This document shows, piece after piece, positions 9,101 to 16,122 of a DNA stretch of 16,777 nucleotides. The notes under the pieces are model-generated. The model saw only the letters and a list, made by a program, of their open reading frames with translations, was not told the DNA's origin and ran no database searches. Within the stretch, counting starts at the first letter, position 1, and each line of letters begins with the position of its first letter. Source of the DNA: DATKJS01 sp050015275 (GTDB taxonomy: Bacteria > Acidobacteriota > Aminicenantia > Aminicenantales > Saccharicenantaceae); NCBI GenBank assembly GCA_050015275.1, contig JBEKBS010000037.1, forward strand, positions 1 to 16,777, given 5' to 3'. The position numbers and the translations under genes were made by a program.

Positions 9101-9536
9101 GCTCGTCGGGCTGACCTCTTGGAGCGAGGGCGCCGACGCCGGGGTCAGGTACTTCTCCGGCACGGGGACCTACACCAAGACCTTCCAGGCGCCGGCCGAC
9201 TGGATGACGTCCGGCGCGCGGTTGTGGCTTGATCTCGGCGACGTGAAGAACCTGGCCGAGGTGTCGGTCAACGGCCGGCCGCTGGGCATCGTCTGGAAAC
9301 CGCCTTTCCGGGTCGAGGTGACCGGGGCGATGAAGCCGGGCCCGAACGAATTGCAGGTCAAGGTGACGAACCTGTGGGTGAACCGGCTGATCGGCGACCA
9401 GCAGCCCGGCGCGGCGAAGAAGTTCACCTACACGACGCAGCCGTTCTATCGGGCCGATTCGCCGTTGTTGCCATCAGGACTTCTGGGACCGGTGCGGATC
9501 CTGCGGTCCTCGAATGGCTTGTCGCCGCTCAGGTGA
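6171..9536 (+). CDS. Secreted GH106-type alpha-L-rhamnosidase
   Basis: The 1121-residue protein starts at the ATG at 6171, preceded by AAAGGAG at 6156-6162 with an 8-base gap; the earlier in-frame ATG at 6105 lacks a signal peptide and ribosome binding site. Residues 1 to about 27 form a signal peptide (WVAVVMTLLGTWAAGAQ). The hallmark N-terminal block PRVWWHWMNGNITRDGI, followed by DLEWMKRAGIGGFQNFDA, marks the GH106 barrel. A discoidin-like beta sandwich appears at about 220-320 (DGDLAKTFF to FFRLTFKTPQ). The barrel resumes with YVITDSWEAGVQNW and RYSESHESGRAF, rich in conserved acidic residues. A C-terminal galactose-binding-like domain (about 980-1090, RYFSGTGTYTKTF, LWLDLGDVKNLAEV) closes the chain. 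The family removes alpha-L-rhamnose from rhamnogalacturonans and other glycosides with inversion. Length fits the family. It has its own promoter and precedes the transporter gene by 152 bases. Confidence 0.88.
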   Translation: MRTRNKTKRIGWVAVVMTLLGTWAAGAQDSGDALERGFKDPPDSAKPRVWWHWMNGNITRDGIKADLEWMKRAGIGGFQNFDAALNTPQVVKKRLIYMTPEWKDAFKYAATLADQLGLEMAIAGSPGWSETGGPWVPPSQAMKKLVWSETRLEGGRPFKGVLPKPPSTTGPFQNIGRGGSEGGTSAHPPEYYGDSAVIAYRLPDSDLSMAELRPKVSSSGGQFDLAGLTDGDLAKTFFLPAAPVDQKAWVQFEFEKPQSVRGLSIVASFIGRGDSSQALEAGDDGRQFRTIETIPGGETPQRTITFPEVTAKFFRLTFKTPQPPAGRSGSGGGTPAAPPGTQVAEIILHAGARVNRFEDKAAFSAATDLDSLATPPVLTLDAVRKADVVDLTSKMRPDGRLDWTPPAGRWIVLRLGYSLTGARNAPASPEATGLEVDKLNRGHVETYLNIYLGRYKDMLGALMGKRGLQYVITDSWEAGVQNWTEDMIAEFTKRRGYDPHPWLPVLTGHVVESAESSDRFLWDFRKTIGELTAEYHYDQISASLHKLGMGRYSESHESGRAFIGDGMEVKRNAEIPMSALWTPESPSAEPPGYGVDIRESASVAHIYGQNLVAAESLTAYGGEQGAWGWSPETLKPTADTELAMGLNRFVIHTSVHQPVSDKIPGLSLGPFGQWFTRHETWAESAKPWTTYLARSSYMLQQGKFVADVLYFYGEDSNITALFGAKPPDIPAGYDFDFINADAILHRLSAEGGRITTPSGMSYAVLALDTNSLRMTLPVLRKVRDLVSAGAAVVGPKPTGTPSLSDDPGEFRSIADELWGSGEGERAYGRGKVYAGRTIGQALAALGVEPDFEYTKPRADTKLLFVHRKLADGDVFWVDNRNKRVETLEASFRVQGKDVELWHADTGEVEPASYLIANGRTTVPLRLDPYDAVFVVFLKPATIRARALPQEIETPLGTVEGPWTVRFQAQRGAPAEITLVGLTSWSEGADAGVRYFSGTGTYTKTFQAPADWMTSGARLWLDLGDVKNLAEVSVNGRPLGIVWKPPFRVEVTGAMKPGPNELQVKVTNLWVNRLIGDQQPGAAKKFTYTTQPFYRADSPLLPSGLLGPVRILRSSNGLSPLR

Positions 9537-9555
9537 CCTGCCGGCCTGGAAATCG

Positions 9556-9585
9556 TTGACAAGGATTCGCGGAGAATGATATGTT
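9556..9585 (+). promoter_or_regulatory. Promoter of the MFS gene (TTGACA-N18-TATGTT)
   Basis: TTGACA at 9556-9561 and TATGTT at 9580-9585, 18-base spacer, only 20 bases after the GH106 stop. The predicted start near 9592 gives a leader of about 97 bases, in which I see nothing else conserved. The promoter suggests the transporter can be expressed independently of GH106. Confidence 0.65.
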
Positions 9586-9688
9586 CTGCCTCAAATGGAC
9601 CCGTCCTTCTTCAGGGGTATAGGGAAAGACCTGCTTATCCGGACAGGAGAGGCACGTCTTTGAACCATTCTACAAGGGGGAAAAAACG

Positions 9689-10870
9689 ATGAATAAAATG
9701 ACAGCGGTCGTAGCCCTCATGGCGGTTTTCTCGCTCGCAATCTGTTTCATCATCCTCGGCGCCGTTTCGGTCGAGCTGATGGCCACCCTGAAGATCGACA
9801 AAGGCCAGTTCGGCTCTCTGGGCATGGCCCTGTTCCTGACCTGTTGCATCGTGCAGCTTATCATCGGACCGCTCGTCGACAAGTTGGGCTATAAGCCGTT
9901 CGCCATCCTGGGATTCCTGGTCACCAGCGGCAGCCTGTTCCTGCTGGCTTTCGCCCCGAGCTACACGCTGGTCAGGCTGGCCTGCATCCTCCTCGGGATC
10001 GGGGCCATGAGCCTCAACACCGTCGGCAATACGCTCATTCCGGTCGTGTTGTTCAAAGGCCAGGACCCGGCCCGGGCCAGCAACTTGGGCAACGCCTTTT
10101 TCGGGCTCGGCTACGTGCTGACGCCCCTCCTTTTCGTGTTTTTCCTAACGACCCTGAAACTGAGCTACAGCGCCTCGGTCTCCATCATCGGGGGGTTGGT
10201 CATCGTCTTTCTGCTCTTCGCGCTGGCCACGAGCTTTCCCAAGGTGGCCACGGGTTACAAATTTTCCATGGCCTTCAAGCTCCTGGGCAAAGGGGCCGTT
10301 CTCGTCGCGGCCCTGGCCCTCGTCTGCTACATGTCGCTCGAAACCACCATGGGGATCTGGGTCAAGCCCCTGATGACCGAACTCCTGGGCGGGAGCGACG
10401 TGATGGGCACGGCAGCCAAGGCCGGGCTGGCCCTGAGCCTCTTCGGCGCGGCCATGATGGTCGGCCGGTTCCTGGCGTCGGCCATGAAAAACCTGACGGC
10501 CATGGGGGCCAAAGTCATCATGGCGACGTCGCTCGTTTCCGTCATCACCATCGTCGGCATGATCGTCACCAAGAGCCCGGCGCTGGCGGTCGGGGCGATC
10601 CTGCTCACAGGGCTGGCCTTCGCGCCGATCTTCCCGACGATCGTGGGGGTGACGTTCGCGAAATTCGAGCCCAGTCTTTACGGCAGCATTTTCGGCATCA
10701 TTTTCGCGGTCGGCCTGCTGGGGGCGACGTTCGTGCCCAAATTCATCGGCAACCTGAGCGTCGGGCGTTCTGTCCAGGGAAGCCTGCCTGTGGCCGCGAT
10801 CGCCGCGGGGATCCTGTTCATCATCTCGATGTTCATCGGGAAGGTGGGCCGGTTGAAAAAGCCGGAATGA
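9689..10870 (+). CDS. Major facilitator superfamily transporter, FucP-like sugar permease
   Basis: The 393-residue protein is almost wholly hydrophobic, with about 12 membrane spans and a polar break near 185-200 between two six-helix halves. The MFS motif A appears as GPLVDKLGYKPF at 60-71, in the loop between spans 2 and 3. The stretch SLNTVGNTLIPVV, then SNLGNAFFGLGYVLTPLLF, and the second-half SLETTMGIWVKPLM resemble the fucose:proton symporter branch, which moves deoxyhexoses and other monosaccharides; substrate is an inference. AAGGGGG at 9674-9680 lies 8 bases before the ATG. Sitting between a rhamnosidase and a sugar kinase, it is the best candidate for importing monosaccharides such as rhamnose released by the secreted glycosidases. 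A drug or organic-acid exporter role is the alternative. Confidence 0.85.
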   Translation: MNKMTAVVALMAVFSLAICFIILGAVSVELMATLKIDKGQFGSLGMALFLTCCIVQLIIGPLVDKLGYKPFAILGFLVTSGSLFLLAFAPSYTLVRLACILLGIGAMSLNTVGNTLIPVVLFKGQDPARASNLGNAFFGLGYVLTPLLFVFFLTTLKLSYSASVSIIGGLVIVFLLFALATSFPKVATGYKFSMAFKLLGKGAVLVAALALVCYMSLETTMGIWVKPLMTELLGGSDVMGTAAKAGLALSLFGAAMMVGRFLASAMKNLTAMGAKVIMATSLVSVITIVGMIVTKSPALAVGAILLTGLAFAPIFPTIVGVTFAKFEPSLYGSIFGIIFAVGLLGATFVPKFIGNLSVGRSVQGSLPVAAIAAGILFIISMFIGKVGRLKKPE

Positions 10871-10975
10871 GCCCGCCTCCGGCCGTAGCCAAGAAGTCAT
10901 AGAACGCGCGGTGATGAAGGCCGCCCCGAAGAGTCGCTTTATTTAGCTTGCGGGTCCTAGGAACCTGGTGCGGGA

Positions 10976-11908
10976 ATGGGCAAATCGATCCTCTGTGTCG
11001 GGCAACTCGTCGCGGACATCGTCGTCCGGCCGGTTGACCGTCTTCCTCACGCCGGTCGGACGGAGCCGGTCGAGGAAGTAGAACTCGTTTCCGGCGGCTG
11101 CGCGGCCAACACGGCCGCGGTCCTGGCCAAGCTCGGAGCCGAGGCCCGGCTCGCGGCCCTGATCGGACGGGACGCCCTGGGCGATGCGGCCCTGGCCGAT
11201 GTCAAGGCCGCGGGTGTCATCGTGGACGCCGTCCGGTGCGAGGCCGGTTTCCAGACCTCGGCGGCCGTTGTCCTCGTCGACGGTTCCGGCCAGCGGTCGT
11301 TCTATTACCGCGCCGGCGGCTGCGAGATGCTGACCAATGCCCACGTGGCCGACGGCCTCTTGAAATCGGCGGGCATCGTCCATATCGGCGGCGCGATGAA
11401 GCTCCTCCGGCTCGACATGGGGGAGCTCATGCGCCGGGCGAAATCGCTCGGCTGCGTGACATCGCTCGACACGGACTGGGACATCTACGGGCACTGGATG
11501 GCGCGGATCGAAGGCGCCCTGCCGGCCCTCGATTACCTCCTGACAAATGAAGAAGAGGCCGCGATGTTGACCGGAAAGGAGCGGCCCGGCGAGGCGGGGC
11601 AGATCCTGCTGGCCCGCGGTCCCAAGGCCGTGGTCATCAAGCGCGGCGAGCGCGGGGCCATGCTGGTCACGCGGGAGGGCGTCTCGGAATTTCCCGCCTA
11701 CCCCGTCGCGACCGTCGACACGACGTGCGCGGGCGACGCGTTCGTCGCGGGTTTCCTCCTGGGCGTGGGCGCGGACCCCGGCGGGTCCCTCGATAGTGCG
11801 GTCCGCCTGGGCAACGCCGCGGGCGCCCTCTGCACGACCCGGATCAGCCATCGGGGCGTGACGTCGCTCGAAGCCGTGCGCCGTCTGATCGAAGGAGGCG
11901 GGAAGTGA
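10976..11908 (+). CDS. PfkB-family carbohydrate kinase
   Basis: The 310-residue cytoplasmic protein has the ribokinase-family fold. The N-terminal signature GGCAANTAAVLAKLG spans 40-54 and the substrate lid strand is near VVLVDGSGQRSF. The TNEEEAAMLTG segment at 190-200 is typical. The C-terminal ATP/anion-hole signature is VDTTCAGDAFVAGFL at 247-261, with catalytic base Asp254; the usual glycine of DTxGAGD is Cys251. Known family substrates include ribose, fructose, tagatose, ketogluconate and nucleosides; sequence alone does not choose. It begins 105 bases after the transporter gene, on the same strand, with no strong promoter or ribosome binding site in that gap, so it is probably co-transcribed with the transporter. 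A role in phosphorylating the imported sugar or an isomerised form fits the context. Confidence 0.88.
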   Translation: MGKSILCVGQLVADIVVRPVDRLPHAGRTEPVEEVELVSGGCAANTAAVLAKLGAEARLAALIGRDALGDAALADVKAAGVIVDAVRCEAGFQTSAAVVLVDGSGQRSFYYRAGGCEMLTNAHVADGLLKSAGIVHIGGAMKLLRLDMGELMRRAKSLGCVTSLDTDWDIYGHWMARIEGALPALDYLLTNEEEAAMLTGKERPGEAGQILLARGPKAVVIKRGERGAMLVTREGVSEFPAYPVATVDTTCAGDAFVAGFLLGVGADPGGSLDSAVRLGNAAGALCTTRISHRGVTSLEAVRRLIEGGGK

Positions 11909-11946
11909 TGGGCCGTCCGCGGGAAATATTCCTCACCCGCCTCGAC

Positions 11947-11961
11947 GGCCGTTCTACGGCC
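11947..11961. terminator. Small hairpin at the convergent ends of the PfkB and GH2 genes
   Basis: GGCCGT (11947-11952) and ACGGCC (11956-11961) form a perfect 6-bp stem with a 3-base loop, overlapping the TAG stop of the minus-strand GH2 gene. No T-run follows on either strand. The 45-base gap after the PfkB stop contains nothing else that looks like a terminator, so this is a weak candidate. Confidence 0.3.
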
Positions 11962-14900
11962 CGATCAGCTTCAGCCGAACAGTCCCCTTGACTGTTTCCC
12001 CGGCCTTGATCAACCGGCCGGCCCCATAGTGGAAACCCAGGACCGACCACTCCTTTGGCCCACCCGACCCGCCGTAGAAATCCAGGACTTTCATCGAGAC
12101 CTCGTGGGGCGTCAGCGTGCATCGGACGGTCTGAGTGCCATCCGAAACGACCCGGACGCGTCCGCCCGGCCCTGAAAGCGAGGCGCTATAGATATTGCGC
12201 TTGGCGCTTCGGAAATCGTTCGAGCCCCAGGCGTGATCATCGAGGGCAAAAGGCCGGCTGCCGGGCGGGACGGTCTGGGCGGCCTTCGGATGCGCTTCGG
12301 CGGCGCCGCACGGCCGCCCGATGTGGTCCTCGGGATAAGCCGTGTATTCGGCTCGGCGGTCCCACTCGAGCTTGGCGAAAGAAAGCGGTAGGTCGAACTT
12401 GAGGCCGAGCTCCCGCACCCAGAGGTCTGGACCGAGATACGTGAAGTCATAGGCGAATTCCGCGTTGCCCTCCATATCGAGCCGCACTTCATAACCGCCC
12501 TTCCATTCCTTGCCGAACGTGCCTTCCCAGCGGACCCGGCCGTCGCCGTGCGTTTCGCCCGTAAATTTCCAACCAACCGGGTCTTCGCCGGCCGGGGCCT
12601 CGCTCTTCAGCACATGCAGGGCGGGCCCTTTCAGAAGGACCTGGGTATTCGCGGCCAAGCCCCACATCAGTTCGCCGCTGACGTGTTCGTAGGCGAGTTC
12701 GGTATTCCGGCCGCGGAGATAAACGACAGACGCGCCGGAGAGATACCTGTCCTTCTCCTCCCCGATGCGCGCCGGGGCGCCCATGGTCCACTCCCCCGCC
12801 GGGCGCGGCTTGAACGGCAGGCGGAAAGTGTTGACGAGGCGGAGGCCATCGAAGAACCGCAGCTCAAGCGTCTCTTCCGGGCCGGCCTTATCCGGGATGA
12901 CGAGCGTGCCGCCCGACCGCGGCGGCACATCGGCCCGCGCGACGCCGCTCCGGTCGCCGATCCGCCAGCGGCACTCATAGATCTTGAGGTTTTCGAACAC
13001 GTTCTGGTTAAAAACGGGGACGCGCACGGGCCCGGGGTCGAGCGGCGCCGTCGGGACCTGCACCGGCGAGTACACCTGGCGGCAAAGCTCCCATTCCGGC
13101 CGCGGCCGCCGCCAGCCGTCGACGATGCCCCAGACCGTATCGCCCACGTAGCCGTGCCCGGGCCCGCTGTAAATGGCGTCCGCGTAGCGGATCGGAGTCA
13201 TGCCCCGCCGCCAGTAGCCGATGCCGCGGCCGGGGATCTGGAACGCATCGTCCACCCAGGCCCAGATCATGGTCCCGACCTGGTTTTCGGTTTCGAAGCA
13301 GGCCTGGACGACGTCGGGAACGCCGGTGACCCAGTAATCGTGCATGCCCGGGTCGAGCTCAAGGGAGACGGCCAGGTCCCCCCAGCCGTGGAAGACGGTC
13401 TGGCACTCGTCCATGAACACCGGCTTGGGGAGGCCGGCCTTTTCGCGGATGAAGAGGTTGAGGTTCGTCGGGTGGTGATAGACGGCCATGTCCGCCTTGT
13501 CGTTCTCGGGCGCGTACGTCCCGCTCGACGGCCTGGCGGGGTCGGCGCGTTTCGTGTATTCCCGCGTCATCTGGAAGATCCGGGTGTAACTGCTCTCGTT
13601 GCACATCGACCAGTAGACAACGGACGGATGGTTGCGGTCGCGCTCGACGAAGGCGGAGTAAATGCCCATGTAGAGCGGCACGTCGCGGAGATCGTCGGTC
13701 TCGGACCAGCAGGCCGGCCCCTCGTCTTCGATATAGAGCCCGACCCGATCGGCATATTCCGGCGTATGGGGATGGGGGGGATAGTGCGACGTCCGGATGG
13801 CGTTGAGGTTGCAGGCCTTCATGAGGTCGAGGTCCTTCTCGACGAGCGAGGGAGGGATGGCGCGGCCGAGGACGGGGTCTGCGGAATGCAGGCAAGCGCC
13901 GAAGAGCTTGGCGCCCCGGCCGTTGATGGTGAAACGCTTGCCGAGGACCTCCGTTTGCCGGAAGCCCAGAGGCGATTCAACGGCCGACCCGTTGAATGTC
14001 ACGGCGATCCTGTAGAGACGGGGACGCTCGGCGGTCCAGGGCTCGGGGCTCTCGATATGGAGGCGCATCGGAACCGTTTTTTCCTCCCAGGAATCGAGCG
14101 ATACGGTCCAGGTCGCGGCCTTCACTGAACGGAGCTCCGGGTCCAGCACCTGAACGCTGAGCGTGCCGTACTTCACTGGCACGGACTGGGCGTTGGCCAG
14201 GGCGGCGGAGACGGTGAGGTCCGCGTCCCGATACCCCTTGTCGTATTCGACGCTCCAGGCGGTCCGGGCCACATGGACGGGTTCGACCGCGAAGACCTCG
14301 ATGGGCCGCCAGATCCCGGCGAGCTCGAAGTCCGCGTAGACGCTCATGTGGTCGATGTCCGCGGCCCGCGTGCGGGCCCGGATAAGGACGTCGAGCGTGT
14401 TGGCCTCGCCGTACTTGGCGGCGGCGGTCAGGGCGAACTCGACGGGGGTGGCTCCGCCGTCATGGCTCCCGACCCGAACCCCGTTGAGCCAGGCTTCGCA
14501 CCCGCTATAGATGCCCTCGGCGCGCAGCTTGATGAGCTTCCCCTTCCAGTTCCGGGGGAGCTCGAACACCCGGCGCATGACGGCGGTCCCGGTCTCGGAG
14601 CGGAATCCCTTCATTTCCCAGTTGGAGGGCACCTCGATCTCCCGCCAGCCCGGGGCAGCGCGCCAATCCGCGGGCGGGTCGATGAGGATCCGCCACGTCC
14701 CCTCGAGGGAGAGGCGCCGGGTCAGGGGCGGGGCGGTCAGGCGGAGAGGGAGGTCGGCGGCGTCCACATCAAGCCTGCGGCCGGCCGCCGCGATCGTGAT
14801 CTTGCCGGCGGCGTTGAGCGGGACGGGGACGGAAAAAAGGCCGTTTTCGCCCGTCGTCGCGTTCCGGATCCAGGAGCCGCCCGTGACGGTCACGGCTTCG

Positions 14901-15058
14901 CCGGCAAGGCCTATGCGGCCTTTGTCCTTCGAAACCGTCCCGATGAGGCAACCCCTCGAATCGCCCGAGACGGCGATCTCGACCTCGCCGGTGGTCCGGC
15001 CGGCGGCGGCCGCGAGCAACACACAGACCGCGAAGGCTGCCGCTTTATGAATTTTCAT
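11954..15058 (-). CDS. Large secreted GH2 glycosidase (LacZ-like) with an extra N-terminal beta domain
   Basis: The 1034-residue protein starts at the ATG ending at 15058, with TGGAG at 15070-15066 seven bases upstream, and a signal peptide (KIHKAAAFAVCVLLAAAAG). Residues about 30-90 look like a carboxypeptidase-regulatory-type beta domain (LIGTVSKDKGRIGLAGEAV, TTGENGLFSVPV). Then follow a GH2 sugar-binding domain (about 93-260), an Ig-like domain (about 262-368) and a TIM barrel from about 370. The acid/base is probably Glu488 in YWSMCNES and the nucleophile Glu551 in FMDECQ. The last 300 or more residues form further beta domains resembling the LacZ small-chain region (ELMWGLAANTQ, VRELGLKFDLPL). 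Beta-galactosidase is the likeliest activity; other beta-glycosidase activities are possible. It lies 79 bases downstream of the ThuA-like gene on the same strand, with no convincing promoter between them, which suggests a two-gene operon. Confidence 0.9.
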   Translation of the reverse strand: MKIHKAAAFAVCVLLAAAAGRTTGEVEIAVSGDSRGCLIGTVSKDKGRIGLAGEAVTVTGGSWIRNATTGENGLFSVPVPLNAAGKITIAAAGRRLDVDAADLPLRLTAPPLTRRLSLEGTWRILIDPPADWRAAPGWREIEVPSNWEMKGFRSETGTAVMRRVFELPRNWKGKLIKLRAEGIYSGCEAWLNGVRVGSHDGGATPVEFALTAAAKYGEANTLDVLIRARTRAADIDHMSVYADFELAGIWRPIEVFAVEPVHVARTAWSVEYDKGYRDADLTVSAALANAQSVPVKYGTLSVQVLDPELRSVKAATWTVSLDSWEEKTVPMRLHIESPEPWTAERPRLYRIAVTFNGSAVESPLGFRQTEVLGKRFTINGRGAKLFGACLHSADPVLGRAIPPSLVEKDLDLMKACNLNAIRTSHYPPHPHTPEYADRVGLYIEDEGPACWSETDDLRDVPLYMGIYSAFVERDRNHPSVVYWSMCNESSYTRIFQMTREYTKRADPARPSSGTYAPENDKADMAVYHHPTNLNLFIREKAGLPKPVFMDECQTVFHGWGDLAVSLELDPGMHDYWVTGVPDVVQACFETENQVGTMIWAWVDDAFQIPGRGIGYWRRGMTPIRYADAIYSGPGHGYVGDTVWGIVDGWRRPRPEWELCRQVYSPVQVPTAPLDPGPVRVPVFNQNVFENLKIYECRWRIGDRSGVARADVPPRSGGTLVIPDKAGPEETLELRFFDGLRLVNTFRLPFKPRPAGEWTMGAPARIGEEKDRYLSGASVVYLRGRNTELAYEHVSGELMWGLAANTQVLLKGPALHVLKSEAPAGEDPVGWKFTGETHGDGRVRWEGTFGKEWKGGYEVRLDMEGNAEFAYDFTYLGPDLWVRELGLKFDLPLSFAKLEWDRRAEYTAYPEDHIGRPCGAAEAHPKAAQTVPPGSRPFALDDHAWGSNDFRSAKRNIYSASLSGPGGRVRVVSDGTQTVRCTLTPHEVSMKVLDFYGGSGGPKEWSVLGFHYGAGRLIKAGETVKGTVRLKLIGP

Positions 15059-15109
15059 GACGCATCTCCATTGACCGATTCACAATAACGCAACCGGGGT
15101 ATGGCGCAC

Positions 15110-15123
15110 GCCGGGAGCCCGGC
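15110..15123. repeat. Short GC inverted repeat between the ThuA-like and GH2 genes
   Basis: GCCGGGAGCCCGGC is a perfect 6-bp inverted repeat with a 2-base centre, in the 79-base gap. No T-run follows on the minus strand. It might attenuate read-through or be a chance palindrome in GC-rich DNA. Confidence 0.3.
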
Positions 15124-15137
15124 CGGATGTCTTCCCT

Positions 15138-15923
15138 TCAGCCCTTGCGGTGAAGGGATTCATCGACCGCGTGCTCGGCGGCGATGGGACTCAGCGAAGG
15201 CTCGATGCGGCGGCCTTCTCCGAAGTACGGCGCGCCATCGGGAGCGGCCCAGCGCGCGGCGTTGGCGATGATCCGGCGCACGCGAGCGTCACGGTAGATG
15301 GGAAACGTTTCGTGGCCCGGGCCGAAGTAGAAGATCTTGCCCTTGCCGCGGCGGAAGGTGCAGCCCGAGCGGAAGACCTCCCCGCCCTCGTACCAGCTGA
15401 TGAAGACGAGCTCGTCCGGCCGCGGGATGTCGAAGAATTCCCCGTACATTTCCGTGTGCGGCAGCTCGAAGAACTCGCCGTCAAGGCCGCCGGCGATGGG
15501 GTGCGACGGGTCCAGGATCCAGACCCGCTCCTTTTCGGCCGCCTCCCTCCAACGGAGCATGCAGCTCGTGCCCATCAGCCGGCGGAAGATCTTCGAGGCG
15601 TGGCCCGAGTGAAAGACGAGGAGCCCCATGCCCTCGAGGACGCGTTGATGAACATGGTCGACGACGGCGTCGCTCACCCGGTCGTGGGCCGCGTGCCCCC
15701 ACCACGTGAGGACGTCCGTTCGAGCGAGGACGCCGGCCGTCAATCCGTGCTCGGGCTCATCCAGGGTCGCCGTGCGAACATCCACCGCCTCTCCGAGATG
15801 CTGCCGCAACGCGGCCGCGATAACGGCGTGAATTCCCTCGGGATAGATCTCCCGGGGCAGCGCGGCCGTTCTCTCGTGGACGAATTCGTTCCAGACCATG
15901 ACGCGGAGGGGAGGGTTGGTCAT
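15138..15923 (-). CDS. ThuA-like domain protein
   Basis: The 261-residue protein has no signal peptide and is probably cytoplasmic. It has the ThuA-type fold, related to class I glutamine amidotransferases: first strand PLRVMVWNEFVHE, then DVLTWWGHAAHDRVSD, the elbow-like GLLVFHSGHASKIFRRLMG, DPSHPIAGG, EMYGEFFDIP, and the closing KGKIFYFGPGHETFP. ThuA proteins are associated with trehalose and other disaccharide use; their reaction is poorly defined, so I claim none here. I start at the ATG ending at 15923, because AAGGA lies 7 bases upstream; the ATG ending at 15929 is too close to it. The longer frame reaching 15983 begins with the TTG of the promoter -35 box and cannot be translated from this promoter. 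It is first in a probable operon with the large GH2 gene. Confidence 0.85.
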   Translation of the reverse strand: MTNPPLRVMVWNEFVHERTAALPREIYPEGIHAVIAAALRQHLGEAVDVRTATLDEPEHGLTAGVLARTDVLTWWGHAAHDRVSDAVVDHVHQRVLEGMGLLVFHSGHASKIFRRLMGTSCMLRWREAAEKERVWILDPSHPIAGGLDGEFFELPHTEMYGEFFDIPRPDELVFISWYEGGEVFRSGCTFRRGKGKIFYFGPGHETFPIYRDARVRRIIANAARWAAPDGAPYFGEGRRIEPSLSPIAAEHAVDESLHRKG

Positions 15924-15953
15924 AGGCATATCCTTGCCGGCCGTTCCGAGCCG

Positions 15954-15983
15954 AATATATCTCCGGGGCCGAACCGATGTCAA
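15954..15983 (-). promoter_or_regulatory. Promoter of the ThuA-GH2 operon (TTGACA-N18-TATATT)
   Basis: On the minus strand TTGACA (15983-15978) and TATATT (15959-15954) are 18 bases apart. This is the best sigma-70 match in the window. The predicted start near 15947 gives a leader of about 24 bases before the ATG at 15923. Confidence 0.72.
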
Positions 15984-16048
15984 GGACGCGGAAGCGGCGC
16001 GCGTGGAGCGGCCGTCGGCTCGGGAGCGGAAGCTTTGTCGGCCGTTGC

Positions 16049-16077
16049 TTGATGCCGGCCGTGTGGAGTGGGATAAT
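16049..16077 (+). promoter_or_regulatory. Promoter of the small secreted protein gene (TTGATG-N17-GATAAT)
   Basis: TTGATG at 16049-16054 and GATAAT at 16072-16077, 17-base spacer, predicted start near 16084. It is divergent from the ThuA promoter, with 65 bases between the two -35 boxes. Confidence 0.5.
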
Positions 16078-16122
16078 GGAGAAAATGAAGGGCATCAAGT
16101 GCCGTAAGGGAGTGATCAACGA

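Noticed and set aside
12548..14128. A 526-codon plus-strand frame inside the large GH2 gene
   Set aside because: It has no motif or plausible ribosome binding site and lies wholly opposite the GH2 catalytic and C-terminal domains.
15924..15983. A 20-residue N-terminal extension of the ThuA-like protein
   Set aside because: Its TTG start is the first codon of the TTGACA -35 box, so the transcript begins downstream of it.
15938..16062. Four copies of CGGCCGT in the ThuA/small-protein divergent region
   Set aside because: The spacing is irregular and the word is common in this GC-rich sequence, so it does not stand out as an operator array.
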